A DNA stretch of 64,000 nt, taken from positions 1 through 64,000 of the forward strand of contig NZ_VWWL01000030.1 in NCBI RefSeq assembly GCF_011752995.1. Direction: 5' to 3'. This DNA is from Burkholderia sp. Ax-1724. GTDB taxonomy: Bacteria > Pseudomonadota > Gammaproteobacteria > Burkholderiales > Burkholderiaceae. Shown piece after piece: positions 45,143-53,751 of this stretch; the stretch's first letter is position 1, and each line of letters begins with the position of its first letter. The notes under the pieces are model-generated. The model saw only the letters and a list, made by a program, of their open reading frames with translations, made no database searches and had not been told where the DNA came from. A program made the translations under genes and the position numbers.

Positions 45143-45160
45143 GAAATTGATTAAAATTTC
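45143..45160. promoter_or_regulatory. AT-rich palindrome upstream of iacF
   Basis: GAAATT-GATTAA-AATTTC is a perfect 6-6-6 inverted repeat 64 bases upstream of iacF. Its core AAATTGATTAAAA matches 12 of 13 bases of AAATCGATTAAAA in the iacC/LysR promoter. It fits the partly dyadic sites used by LysR-type regulators. Confidence 0.5.
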
Positions 45161-45184
45161 TTGATCCCATCAATGCGGTTTATT

Positions 45185-45395
45185 TCAGGTGTCGTGGACG
45201 ATATCGTGGTCCATCGCGCCGGAATGGACCGACTCGCGTTCGAGACTCGCGCGGAAACGCCGGCATCCGGCTAAAAGCGGCACGCCCGCCAGCGCGATCG
45301 CAATCGCAATCGCAATCGCAATCGCAATCGCAATCGCATTGATGATCGACATCGAATGGCCGACCGCGAGCGGCGTTCCGAACAGGGTGGGGGAT
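45185..45395 (-). pseudogene. C-terminal relic of a membrane transporter containing an Ala-Ile repeat
   Basis: Directly after the stop of the MHS transporter a second frame is open and reads SPTLFGTPLAVGHSMSIIN, then a run of alternating Ala-Ile, then ALAGVPLLAGCRRFRASLE and a short hydrophilic tail to a stop at 45185. This looks like the last membrane helix and cytoplasmic tail of a transporter without its body. The Ala-Ile run is encoded by six perfect copies of a hexanucleotide (45301-45336). No start with a ribosome-binding site is evident. Confidence 0.5.
45301..45336. repeat. Hexanucleotide microsatellite, six CAATCG units
   Basis: Six uninterrupted CAATCG units follow a variant CGATCG unit. 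On the minus strand they encode alternating Ala and Ile. Arrays of this kind expand and contract by slippage in steps that keep the frame. Confidence 0.95.
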
Positions 45396-46703
45396 TTACC
45401 GCTGACGGGTTTCGTGCGTGAACTTCAGCGTGACGACCGTGACGAGACCCAGGATGATGAGGAACACGGCCACGGGCCAGTAAGCGTGATAGCGCGACAG
45501 CAGCGCGGTAGCGATGAGCGGCGACAGACCGCCAGCGAAAATCGACGCCACTTCATGCCCAAGCGCGACGCCCGAGTAACGCACTTCAGTGCTGAACAGC
45601 TCGCCGACGAGCGAGGGCAGCGTGCCGATCATCGCGCCATGGCAGACGGCTGTGCCGAGCACCAGCGCGAGCCAGATGAGCGGCGTCGAATGCGTGTCGA
45701 GCAGCCAGAAGAACGGGAACGCCATGACCACGAGCGAAACCGCGCCGATCATGTACACGGGTTTGCGGCCGATACGGTCGGAGAGTTTCCCCCACAGCAC
45801 CATCGCAATCATTTCGATGATCATTGCTAGCATGACGCCGATGAGCATTGTCGAATTGGGAATGCCGGCGAACTTGCCGTAGACCAGCGAGAAAGCGAGG
45901 AAGATGTATGCGCCGCCGTTTTCCGCGACCCGCAGGCCCATCGCCATCAGAATCTCTTTCGGATGCCGCTTGATGACTTCGACAACGGGCATGTGCGAAG
46001 TTTTTCCCGCCTTGTCCGCGTTCTCGAAGTCGCGGCTTTCCGGCAGGCTGTGGCGAATGTACACGCCGATCGCGAAGATCAGGATGCTTGCCAGAAACGG
46101 CAGTCGCCAGCCCCACGCAATGAACTGGTCGTGCGGCAGGGACTGGGCACCGAGAAAAGCCGCCGCCGACAACACGAAGCCGCCGCCTACGCCGAGCTGG
46201 CTCCACGCCGCGTAATAGCCGCGCTTTTCGGGCGGTGCGCTCTCGCTGATTATCAGTACGCCACCGCCCCATTCGCCGCCCGATGCGATGCCCTGCAGCA
46301 GACGCAGCGCGACGAGTGCGGCGGGTGCCCACAAGCCCACGTGATCGTAGGTCGGCAACAGGCCGATGCCGAAGGTCGCGAAACCCATGATGAGCAGCGT
46401 CCACACGAGCGATGCACGGCGTCCGTAGCGATCGCCGATGTGGCCGAACACGATGCCGCCCAGCGGCCGCGCAACGAAGCCCATCGCAAATGCGGCGAAC
46501 GCGCCGAGCGTGCCGATCAGCGGGTCGGCGTTGGCGGGGAAGAACAGTTGCCCGAAAACGAGCGCGGCAGCCGTGCCGTAGACGAAGAAGTCGTACCACT
46601 CCATCGCATTGCCCGCGACCGATGCCACGACAATACGTCTGAGCGCGCGATCCGGCATGGCGGTCTTGCGTTCGGCCGAGGTAGAAGATTGAACCGTGGA
46701 CAT
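45396..46703 (-). CDS. MHS-family MFS transporter of the iac cluster
   Basis: This 435-residue, 12-helix transporter is of the metabolite:H+ symporter group (ShiA/ProP-like). The first helix has GNAMEWYDFFVYG, followed by the GHIGDRYGRR loop motif and ASGGEWGGGVLIISE. An MFS protein is needed with dioxindole-3-acetate in P. phytofirmans, so uptake of auxin or a pathway intermediate is likely. It is transcribed from its own promoter region, which holds a palindrome (46763) and a copy of the candidate iac operator (46785). A second homologue is at 50267-51625. Confidence 0.88.
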   Translation of the reverse strand: MSTVQSSTSAERKTAMPDRALRRIVVASVAGNAMEWYDFFVYGTAAALVFGQLFFPANADPLIGTLGAFAAFAMGFVARPLGGIVFGHIGDRYGRRASLVWTLLIMGFATFGIGLLPTYDHVGLWAPAALVALRLLQGIASGGEWGGGVLIISESAPPEKRGYYAAWSQLGVGGGFVLSAAAFLGAQSLPHDQFIAWGWRLPFLASILIFAIGVYIRHSLPESRDFENADKAGKTSHMPVVEVIKRHPKEILMAMGLRVAENGGAYIFLAFSLVYGKFAGIPNSTMLIGVMLAMIIEMIAMVLWGKLSDRIGRKPVYMIGAVSLVVMAFPFFWLLDTHSTPLIWLALVLGTAVCHGAMIGTLPSLVGELFSTEVRYSGVALGHEVASIFAGGLSPLIATALLSRYHAYWPVAVFLIILGLVTVVTLKFTHETRQR

Positions 46704-46762
46704 GTCTGTTCGCCTGAATAAGCGTGGGGCGTGCCTTTCGGGAGGCTTCGCATGTCTGGCAG

Positions 46763-46775
46763 TGTCGATTCGACA
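46763..46775. promoter_or_regulatory. Palindrome upstream of the iac transporter gene
   Basis: TGTCGA-T-TCGACA is a perfect 6-1-6 inverted repeat 60 bases upstream of the transporter start, near the shared motif at 46785. It is a candidate regulator site. Confidence 0.4.
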
Positions 46776-46784
46776 GATAGCCGC

Positions 46785-46801
46785 GTCAAATCGGCCGAAA
46801 A
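46785..46801 (+). promoter_or_regulatory. Candidate iac operator, copy 2
   Basis: GTCAAATCGGCCGAAAA lies 82 bases upstream of the transporter start. It shares GTCAAATCG and the A run with the motif at 43136. Confidence 0.5.
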
Positions 46802-46848
46802 GAGCAGGGGGTATCAGTGCGGCAAATAAGCGTGCGCGGCAGGCGGCA

Positions 46849-47769
46849 TCAGTCGTCGGGCTGATGGAACATGGTGAACAGCGCCTCGCGCAGCCACGCG
46901 ATACCGGGATCGGACGCAAACTGCGTATGCGAATGCACCTTGATTTCGATGGGCGGCAGCGCAAACGGCAGTGGCAGCACTCGGAACGCCTTGCCGCGGT
47001 TGAAGCGCCGCGCGATGCTCTTCGGGAAGATCACCGCGAGGTCTGTGTTCATCACGATTTCCGGCGCAACGACGAAATGCGGTAGCCGCAGCACGACATC
47101 GCGCTTGAGGTTGAGTTCGTCGAGCCATTGTTCGACCATGCGGTGACCCGTGGCATTGGTGCTTGCGTAGACGTAGCGCAGCGCGGCCAGATCTTCACGC
47201 GTCGGTTTCGCCTTGCGCAACGGATGGCCCGCGCGTACCACGCAGACATGCTGGTCGACGAACAGGGTCTGGCTCACGCAGCCCGCGTCGAGTCCCGGCA
47301 CGTAGCCGAGTGCGAGATCGATCTCGCCGGCGCGCATCGCCGCGCTGACGGATTGGACGGGGAGGTTCACCACTTCGATGCGGATGCCACGCGCTTCGCG
47401 ATCAAGCATCGCGGCGAGCGGCGGCAGGAAGTAGAACTCCGACATGTCGGACATCGACACGCGGAATACGCGTTGCGCCGTGGCGGCATCGAACCTGGCG
47501 AGTTGCTGCACGGCATCGTTGATGATCGCCACAGCCTGTGCGAGCGGCGGATAGAGGCGATACGCGGCATCGGTGGGCACCATACCGCCGGGCGTGCGCA
47601 CGAAGAGCGGGTCGTCGAAGAGCGTGCGCAGGCGGCGCAGCGCGTGGCTGACCGCAGGCTGTGTCAGGCCAAGGCGGTCACCCGCGGACGTCAGGCTGCG
47701 CAGATCCCAGATGGCGAGGAACACGCGCAGCAGGTTCAGATCGGCGATGCCGGGATGCGGCTTGGTCAT
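46849..47769 (-). CDS. Second LysR-type regulator of the iac island
   Basis: This 306-residue LysR protein has an N-terminal DNA-binding domain (DLNLLRVFLAIWDLRSLTSA, LTQPAVSHALRRLR) and an effector domain resembling NodD/SyrM-type members, with DQHVCVVRAGHPL. It is the last gene of a minus-strand unit that begins with the transporter at 51625. ATG 47769 was chosen because the protein then begins MTKPHPGIADLNLL, standard for the family. It may respond to an intermediate handled by the second monooxygenase module. Confidence 0.88.
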   Translation of the reverse strand: MTKPHPGIADLNLLRVFLAIWDLRSLTSAGDRLGLTQPAVSHALRRLRTLFDDPLFVRTPGGMVPTDAAYRLYPPLAQAVAIINDAVQQLARFDAATAQRVFRVSMSDMSEFYFLPPLAAMLDREARGIRIEVVNLPVQSVSAAMRAGEIDLALGYVPGLDAGCVSQTLFVDQHVCVVRAGHPLRKAKPTREDLAALRYVYASTNATGHRMVEQWLDELNLKRDVVLRLPHFVVAPEIVMNTDLAVIFPKSIARRFNRGKAFRVLPLPFALPPIEIKVHSHTQFASDPGIAWLREALFTMFHQPDD

Positions 47770-47817
47770 GCGCTTCGCTCGCGAACAAGGGCGCATCGCG
47801 CGGGGCGCGACTGCCGG

Positions 47818-48510
47818 TCAGTGTGACGCGAGATTACCGTAGATGCTGCGCATTGCAAAATGCGGCGTCGCACCGGTGAAGGGTGGAAAAGCATGGAAAT
47901 CGCGGCGCATGGCATCGCGGACGGGCGACGCCAGGGCGTCGGCTAGCGCGGCTTCGTCGTCGAAAACGACCTTGTTGCGCTGCATGGCGTTGGCTCGTGC
48001 GAAGGGCAAGCCGCTCGTGCTATCGATGCGTGTGTAGATTTCCAGTTCGCGCAACGCGGGCAGTTGCAGCATCAACGGCGGATGATGCTTCAGATAGTGC
48101 ATGAGCCACGCGTTGAAATCCTCCGCGATGCCTTCATAGGCGACGAGATAGCTGCACCGTTGCGTAACGTCTGGTTGCGATGTGCGGAGTGTGCGGACCG
48201 CCATGACCTGCTGTGCGAACGATTGCGCGGCGGGTATGACAGACGCCGCCTGCAGTGCGCGCTGAACGGGACCGTCACGCTCGCACGCGGCTTCGAGGCG
48301 CGCGAGGTCGTCGAAGTACCATTGCAGCATGCACGACGGCGTATCGTCGGCGGGCGCGATGCGCGGGTCGACCCGCGCGCCCGTCGGTTCGTGCACGATC
48401 AGCCTGTCCAGGCCTTCGATGGTCGCCGCGCCATGTCGGAGTGCAGGCTCGTCGAGCGGGGCCTGCTCGGCAGGTGCGCCAATGAGAAAAAGGCAAAGCT
48501 GCATCGTCAT
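47818..48510 (-). CDS. Unrecognised 230-aa protein of the second IAA module (EthD-like pattern)
   Basis: I do not recognise a characterised family. The protein appears to be a tandem of two alpha/beta half-barrels. The first is about 1-110 (QLCLFLIGAPAEQ) and the second about 120-225 (RCSYLVAYEGIAEDFNAWLMHYLKHH, then ELEIYTRID). This pattern recalls EthD/dimeric ferredoxin-like proteins that assist oxygenases or bind ring products. The start at 48510 overlaps the flavin reductase stop (ATGA), so it is translationally coupled to that gene. It probably handles a product of the second monooxygenase. Confidence 0.75.
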   Translation of the reverse strand: MTMQLCLFLIGAPAEQAPLDEPALRHGAATIEGLDRLIVHEPTGARVDPRIAPADDTPSCMLQWYFDDLARLEAACERDGPVQRALQAASVIPAAQSFAQQVMAVRTLRTSQPDVTQRCSYLVAYEGIAEDFNAWLMHYLKHHPPLMLQLPALRELEIYTRIDSTSGLPFARANAMQRNKVVFDDEAALADALASPVRDAMRRDFHAFPPFTGATPHFAMRSIYGNLASH

Positions 48511-49016
48511 GCCGCCTCGCAGGCGAGCGGATGAAATCGCCTGCCGAAATAGACGAGGCCGGCTTCGTCGTCGCTCAGGCCGATATGCTCGATCTGGACG
48601 AAGATCACCGAATGCGACCCCACCGTCTTGGTGTCTGCGATCCGGCCTTCGAGCGTGACGATAGCGTCGCCGAGAAGCGGAACGTCGAGACGGCCCGCGC
48701 GCCACATACACTGCTCGAAGCGCTCATCCATCGTGCAGCCCGTCATGCCCGCGAATACGCGCGCCAGTTCCTGAGCGCGCGCCCCTAGCACGTTGATGCA
48801 CACGTTGCCATTGCCGTGCAGCACGTCATGCACGTAACTCGACTGATTGATGCAGACAAGCATGGTCGGCGGCGAATCGGTTACCGAGCACACCGCGCTT
48901 GCTGTGATGCCGCAGCGCCCGCGCGGACCGTCGGTCGTGATGATGTTGACGGCTGCCGCGAGGCTAGCCATTGCGTTGCGGAAGTACGTGCGTTGCTCGT
49001 CCTGAGACATAGTCAT
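48507..49016 (-). CDS. Second flavin reductase (IacG-like)
   Basis: This 169-residue flavin reductase-like protein is clearly paralogous to iacG, sharing RGRCGITASAVCSVTD and FAGMTG. It probably feeds reduced flavin to the IacA-like protein encoded just upstream. It lies 24 bases downstream of that gene, with the unknown protein translationally coupled after it. Confidence 0.87.
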   Translation of the reverse strand: MTMSQDEQRTYFRNAMASLAAAVNIITTDGPRGRCGITASAVCSVTDSPPTMLVCINQSSYVHDVLHGNGNVCINVLGARAQELARVFAGMTGCTMDERFEQCMWRAGRLDVPLLGDAIVTLEGRIADTKTVGSHSVIFVQIEHIGLSDDEAGLVYFGRRFHPLACEAA

Positions 49017-49040
49017 GGCTGTCGGTCCTGGTCAGATCGA

Positions 49041-50231
49041 TCACGGATAAGGTGTCACGGGCGGAATACCGACGAACACCGCGCCCGAAGCGTCGTACGT
49101 CCCTTCACCGAGGAACGCGTGCTGCGTTACGACGATCGAATCGCGCACCAGCCGTTGCATACGGTTCTCGCGATAGATCGCGCCGATGCCAGCAAGCTTG
49201 TACGCCTGCATCACGATGTCTGCGCAGGTGTGGGCTGCGTGCGTCGCCGAGAGGCGCAGCAGATTGGCTTCGGCGGGCATGACGGGGTCGCCTGCGAGCA
49301 CCGTGTGCCACGACGCTTGCGCAGACTCGAAGAAGAACGCCCGCGCGCTGCGCAGTTGCGCTTCCGCCTGCGCGAGCCCCGAGCGATAGTAGGCACGATC
49401 GGCGAGACGCGGCGCGCCCGTGGTGGTTTTCGTCACGCCAGACATACCGGCGAGCAGGTCGAGCGCGGCGCGTGCCAGGCCGATGTTCACGGCCGCATGC
49501 ACCTGCGCCTGATAAGCGACAGCAGGATAGCGATACAGCGGTTCCTCGATCAGTGCCGCACCGCCGCGCACGAAGGTCCATTGCTCATCGACGTATTTGT
49601 CTTTCAGCCGCAGGTCGTGACTGCCAGTGCCCTGCATGCCGACCACGTTCCAGTTGTCGACGATCTGGACTTCGCTCGCGGGAAACACCGCTGTGAATGG
49701 CTTGCCAGTGTTCTTGCCGTCGGCGCTGGCATATTCGCCGCCGATACCCACGCCGATCCAGTCGGCGCCTTTGCAGCCGCTCGCAAAGCGCCATTGGCCC
49801 GACACCAGAAAGCCACCTTGCGCGCGCTCCGCTTTTTGCAGCGGATAGAGGCCGCCCGCGAAAACCTGATCCGGACCAGACGCATAAATGCGCGACTGCG
49901 TTTCGACGGGTAGCGACGCAAGATAGGTATTCGCGGACCCGAACGCGGCAACCCACGCGGTCGATCCGTCAGCAATGGCGATGCGTTCGAGCATCTCCAG
50001 AAAGCGCGGCGGTGGCAGCGCGTCACCGCCAAAGCGCGTGGGTGTGCTTGCGCGGAAGATGCCCGCGCGCTTCATCTTCGCGATCATGTCTCGCGGCACG
50101 TGAGACAGCGTCTCGAACTCGTCGCGGCGCCTTTCGATTTCCTCGATCAGCGCGTCCAGCGACAACGGTCCAGCGTATTGGGGATAGTCGCTCTGTGATT
50201 CGACGATTGAATCGGCTTGAAGGGCTTGCAT
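49041..50231 (-). CDS. Second IacA-like flavin monooxygenase
   Basis: This 396-residue paralogue of IacA shares all blocks: LSHVPRDMIAKMKRAGIFR, FGSANTYLASLP, FASGCKGADWIG, VGMQGTGSHDLRL and LVRDSIVVTQHAFLGEG. Start 50231 has a GGAGGT site 8 bases upstream. An in-frame start at 50270 that overlaps the transporter stop (ATGA) is also possible and adds 13 residues. With its own reductase it could act on a different indole (for example an oxidised intermediate or a substituted auxin) or increase flux. Confidence 0.88.
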   Translation of the reverse strand: MQALQADSIVESQSDYPQYAGPLSLDALIEEIERRRDEFETLSHVPRDMIAKMKRAGIFRASTPTRFGGDALPPPRFLEMLERIAIADGSTAWVAAFGSANTYLASLPVETQSRIYASGPDQVFAGGLYPLQKAERAQGGFLVSGQWRFASGCKGADWIGVGIGGEYASADGKNTGKPFTAVFPASEVQIVDNWNVVGMQGTGSHDLRLKDKYVDEQWTFVRGGAALIEEPLYRYPAVAYQAQVHAAVNIGLARAALDLLAGMSGVTKTTTGAPRLADRAYYRSGLAQAEAQLRSARAFFFESAQASWHTVLAGDPVMPAEANLLRLSATHAAHTCADIVMQAYKLAGIGAIYRENRMQRLVRDSIVVTQHAFLGEGTYDASGAVFVGIPPVTPYP

Positions 50232-50266
50232 GTGTGATACCTCCAGATCAATGGTGTGTGGCGTTG

Positions 50267-51625
50267 TCATTCGGCATGCTGACGCGTGGCGATACGCATG
50301 GCTTTGGGATATGTTTCGCGTGCCAGCAAGGTGGCGATGACGGTGACGACTCCAAGCGCACAGAGATAGATCGCGACGGGCGTGGCGCTGCGATAGTGAG
50401 CGAGCAGTGCAGTGGCAATCATTGGCGAGAGGCCGCCGCCGAGCACCGACGACAGCTCGCGGCCAATGCCTAGACCAGAGAAGCGCAGATGCACCGGCAA
50501 CAGTTCGCTGATGAACGCGGGCTGTGCGCCTTCAAGAATCCCGATCGTGAGGCTGTTCGCAAGCACCATTGCGCCGATGACTTTCCAGTATTCGCCCGAC
50601 CTGAGTAGAGCAAAGTAAGGCCATGCGACCAGTACGATTGCGACCGAGCCGAGCAGGTACATCGGCTTGCGTCCGACCCTGTCTGTCAGGTGGCCGACGA
50701 AGAGTGAGACAGGGATCATGAGCAGCATCGAAATGGTGAGGCCGCTGAGAATCCAGCTGGACTTGATGCCAAGAAACTGTCCGTACACGATGGAAAACGC
50801 GAACAGGATGTACGACGCGCCGCCTTCGCCGAAACGCAGGCCGAATACGGTCAGCACTTCGCGCGGGCATTGCTTCAGCACTTCGATCACTGGCATGCGG
50901 CTTTCGTGATGCTTCGCTTTCACCTCGGCGAAGGCTGCACTCTCGCCGACCGAGCGACGCATCCACAGGCCAAGCGCGACGAGCGCAGCACTGCCGAGAA
51001 ACGGCACTCGCCAGCCCCAGTTCTGGAAGTTAGTGGACGACAGGTTCTGCACGAGCAGGAACGCGCCGGTCGACAAGACGAAACCGAGCGCGGCGCCGCT
51101 TGGACTCCAGGCGGCGAGTGCCCCGCGCTTCGATTGCGGCGCGTTTTCATGGATCAGCAGAATGCTGCCGCTCCATTCACCGCCGGCCGCGAGTCCTTGC
51201 AGGATGCGCAGCAACACGAGCAGGACGGGCGCGGCGACGCCAATCTGTTGATACGTCGGCAGCACGCCCATCAGCACGGTGGCGGAACCCATGGTGAGCA
51301 GCGTGAGCATCATGACGGCCTTGCGGCCATAGCGATCTCCGATATGCCCGCATAGCACGCCGCCGATCGGCCGCGCGATGAAGCCTACGGTAAAGCCACC
51401 AAATGCGGCAATCGTGCCCGTTAGCGGATCGCTGCCGACGGGAAAAAACAGCTTGCCGAACACGAGGGCGGCTGCCGTGCCATAGAGAAAGAAGTCGTAC
51501 CACTCGAGGATCTGACCCAGCACAGCAGTGGTGACTGCGCGACGCACGCCGCTTGCGGCGCGACGCGAGCGTCTCGTGGCGAGCGGCGGCGCGCCCAGTT
51601 CGGAATTCACGGCATCAGGGTTCAT
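50267..51625 (-). CDS. Second MHS-family MFS transporter
   Basis: This 452-residue, 12-helix symporter is related to the transporter at 45396-46703, with LGQILEWYDFFLYG, GHIGDRYGRKAVM, AAGGEWSGSILLIHE and a GHLTDRVGRKP repeat of the loop motif. It is the first gene of the second iac unit and has a candidate operator 115 bases upstream. An earlier GTG at 51640 is possible but has no better ribosome-binding site. The substrate is presumably an indole acid. Confidence 0.86.
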   Translation of the reverse strand: MNPDAVNSELGAPPLATRRSRRAASGVRRAVTTAVLGQILEWYDFFLYGTAAALVFGKLFFPVGSDPLTGTIAAFGGFTVGFIARPIGGVLCGHIGDRYGRKAVMMLTLLTMGSATVLMGVLPTYQQIGVAAPVLLVLLRILQGLAAGGEWSGSILLIHENAPQSKRGALAAWSPSGAALGFVLSTGAFLLVQNLSSTNFQNWGWRVPFLGSAALVALGLWMRRSVGESAAFAEVKAKHHESRMPVIEVLKQCPREVLTVFGLRFGEGGASYILFAFSIVYGQFLGIKSSWILSGLTISMLLMIPVSLFVGHLTDRVGRKPMYLLGSVAIVLVAWPYFALLRSGEYWKVIGAMVLANSLTIGILEGAQPAFISELLPVHLRFSGLGIGRELSSVLGGGLSPMIATALLAHYRSATPVAIYLCALGVVTVIATLLARETYPKAMRIATRQHAE

Positions 51626-51739
51626 GGCATAGAGGTGCACAGAAGTTGATATCCCGCATCGACGGTGTCAGGGCAGCGGGGCGCGTTGAATCGATATCGG
51701 TACGACATGGCTTGAACGATATGTGCCACGAAAACTCGG

Positions 51740-51758
51740 GTCAAATTCGAGCCAAAAA
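51740..51758 (+). promoter_or_regulatory. Candidate iac operator, copy 3
   Basis: GTCAAATTCGAGCCAAAAA lies 115 bases upstream of the second transporter gene. It is a two-base-longer variant of the motif at 43136 and 46785, in the same orientation. Confidence 0.45.
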
Positions 51759-52210
51759 TGGCCGATATGAATTCCGTGCATGTGCGCCAGGTGCGGGGGG
51801 AACGGAACTGCAGCGTGCATGGCGCGCTTGATGAACCGTGGGAGTGGACGGATGGACGCCACGCGACCAACGGACAGGTCGAGCATGGACTATTGAAGTG
51901 CTTGGGCTGTGAAACCGTTTTCTATTGGCGAGGTAGCTTGGACTCTGAGGACTGCGACATTCGAGTAAGTGTCGACAGTGCTCAGGGGTACTATCATTTG
52001 AGCACCGCGACAACCTACCCGATGCCCGAGAAAACCGCTATGGTGTGTGGTCATCTGTGGACAATGCGAAGTCAACTTCTACAACGCCTCCATCGGCTGA
52101 CACAGTTGTACTCTCTTCTGAATACCCACCAACACCTTGGCACGCGAGTCGCGATTTCTCGTCGGAAGGAGAGAATTCGACCGATTGCCGACAAACCCAC
52201 GCAACCTTAA
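51758..52210 (+). CDS. Hypothetical protein, zinc-ribbon-like N-terminal fragment
   Basis: This is a 150-residue frame of lower GC than the island beside it. Residues about 15-60 contain NCSVHG and LKCLGCETVFYWRG, a Cys/His set that could bind zinc, as at the N-terminus of DUF4145-type proteins. After about residue 93 the sequence loses protein-like character (Arg/Gln/Leu-rich), so the gene is probably truncated or frameshifted. ATG 51767 is an alternative start. It may be a relic brought or broken by the nearby insertion element. Confidence 0.4.
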   Translation: MADMNSVHVRQVRGERNCSVHGALDEPWEWTDGRHATNGQVEHGLLKCLGCETVFYWRGSLDSEDCDIRVSVDSAQGYYHLSTATTYPMPEKTAMVCGHLWTMRSQLLQRLHRLTQLYSLLNTHQHLGTRVAISRRKERIRPIADKPTQP

Positions 52211-52252
52211 CATTGCGCCTTCCTTGCGAGCGAATCCCTACCACACCGCTTT

Positions 52253-52711
52253 TTACTGTTGGCCCAAGACTAATGTCAGGTTCAAATTCCGCGTGGAGAA
52301 TCGCCGACGGTTGCCAGCCGCATCGACTAGGAATATACCGGTCAAGAACCAGAGGCACTGAAAATTTGTCTGTCCTGCCGGCACCCGAACAGAGTCGTAA
52401 ATCACCTGTGGGACTGTCGGTGCTCCCGCGATACGCGCAAGAAGGGTCTGGTTCTGACACGCCCCCGCTTGCGTGACATAAGTCATCTCAAACCAGATTT
52501 CCATGCGGCTATCCTTCGTACCAACAAGCAGCAGTTTCTTCTGGGGAGCCGGATTTATCCTTGGCCGATCGAGCAGCGTATTTTGTGGCTCCTCAACATG
52601 AGCGTGGAACGCCAAGACTGTCGGATGCAATTGTGCAAGACTTGCGTGCGCGCCTGGCATCGAAAGGGCAATCGCAATCAGTTTTTTCCGGTTGTCATGA
52701 TTTTCCGCCAA
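52253..52711 (-). pseudogene. Hypothetical gene interrupted at its 5' end by the IS110 element
   Basis: The frame of about 152 codons overlaps the 3' end of the transposase for its first 11 residues, which are therefore IS-derived. The remaining part has a normal mix of residues (for example KLLLVGTKDSRMEIWFEMTYV and NLTLVLGQ) and looks like the tail of a real protein. I recognise no family. Insertion of the element probably removed the native start. Confidence 0.35.
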
Positions 52712-53751
52712 TCCCCATATTGGCTACGTCTTCTCGGCATGTAGGCTTCGTCGTGAGCCAGCATCGCCCACAGCATGCGGGCGTGTTTGTTGGCGATCGC
52801 GACAAGCGTCCTGTGATAGCCCTTGCGGTGAAACAGGTCGACGATCCAGCGCCCGAGACGGGAGAGCCTGTCGGGCAGGCAGCGCAGGGCCGACTGCAGG
52901 GCGCTGCGCGCTCCCTGCACCAGCAGGCTGCGCAGATAACCATCACCGTGCCGGGTCACCTTGCCCAGTCGGGACTTGCCACCGGAGCTGTGCTGCTGGG
53001 GCGTCAGGCCGAGCCAGGCACCAAACTGCCGGCCGTTCCTGAAGCTGGACGCATTGGAGACGGTGGCCACCAGCGCACTGGCGGTAAGCGGTCCGATGCC
53101 GAGCAGTTCCCGCAGGCGCCGGGCCGGGGCATTGTCGACGAGATGCGCGGCAATCTCGGCATCACAGCGCGTGACGCGGGCCTCGAGCGCTGCGAATTGC
53201 TCGCGTGCTTCCAGCAGAAGTGCCCGGATTGACGCGGGCAGTCGCGCATCGTCGGTGAGTCGGGGTAATGCAGCTCGCAGTGTCGATCGGGAGCGGCCGA
53301 GCGCGATGCCAAATTCGGCGAGTAGTCTCCGCAGGCGATTGATCAGTGCGGTGCGCTCCTCAATCCATCCCAGGCGGGCACGATGCCAGCTCAGGATGGC
53401 CTGCTGCTCGACCGTCTTGATGGTGACGAACCGCATCGTGGGTTGACGGGCTGCAACTGCGATAGCTTCGGCATCTGCGGCATCGTTCTTGCCGCCTTTG
53501 CGAAACGGGGCGACGAATTCGGGTGCGATCAGGCGTACGGTGTGGCCGCGTGCGGAGAACCAGCGCCCCCAGTGATGGGCGGAGCTGCACGATTCCATCG
53601 CGATGGTGCCACTGGGAGCCTGCGCGGCCCAGCGCTCGAATGCCGCCCGGCGCAAGACCCGTCGCTCGCGGACAGCACCGCGCTCGTCGAGCACACAGAT
53701 CGCGAAGACTTCCTTGGCCAGATCGATGCCGATCGTGATGGGACTGTTCAT
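52678..53751 (-). mobile_element. IS110-family insertion sequence, intact transposase gene
   Basis: This 357-residue transposase has the DEDD-type N-terminal domain (TIGIDLAKEVFAICVLDE, Asp at about 9, then SSAHHWGRWF and KNDAADAEAIA) and the C-terminal Transposase_20 domain with LLGIGPLTASALVATV and the serine region near SSGGKSRLGK. The gene is intact, so the element may be active. IS110 elements lack long terminal inverted repeats and target duplications, so exact ends are not called. The flanks on both sides carry gene fragments. Confidence 0.92.

Noticed and set aside
45301..45336. CRISPR or origin iterons
   Set aside because: Uninterrupted hexamers without spacers; a microsatellite in a transporter remnant.
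33060..51640. Integrated prophage or conjugative island boundaries (attachment sites, integrase)
   Set aside because: No integrase, tRNA or flanking direct repeats were seen; only an IS110 element and gene fragments lie at the right side.
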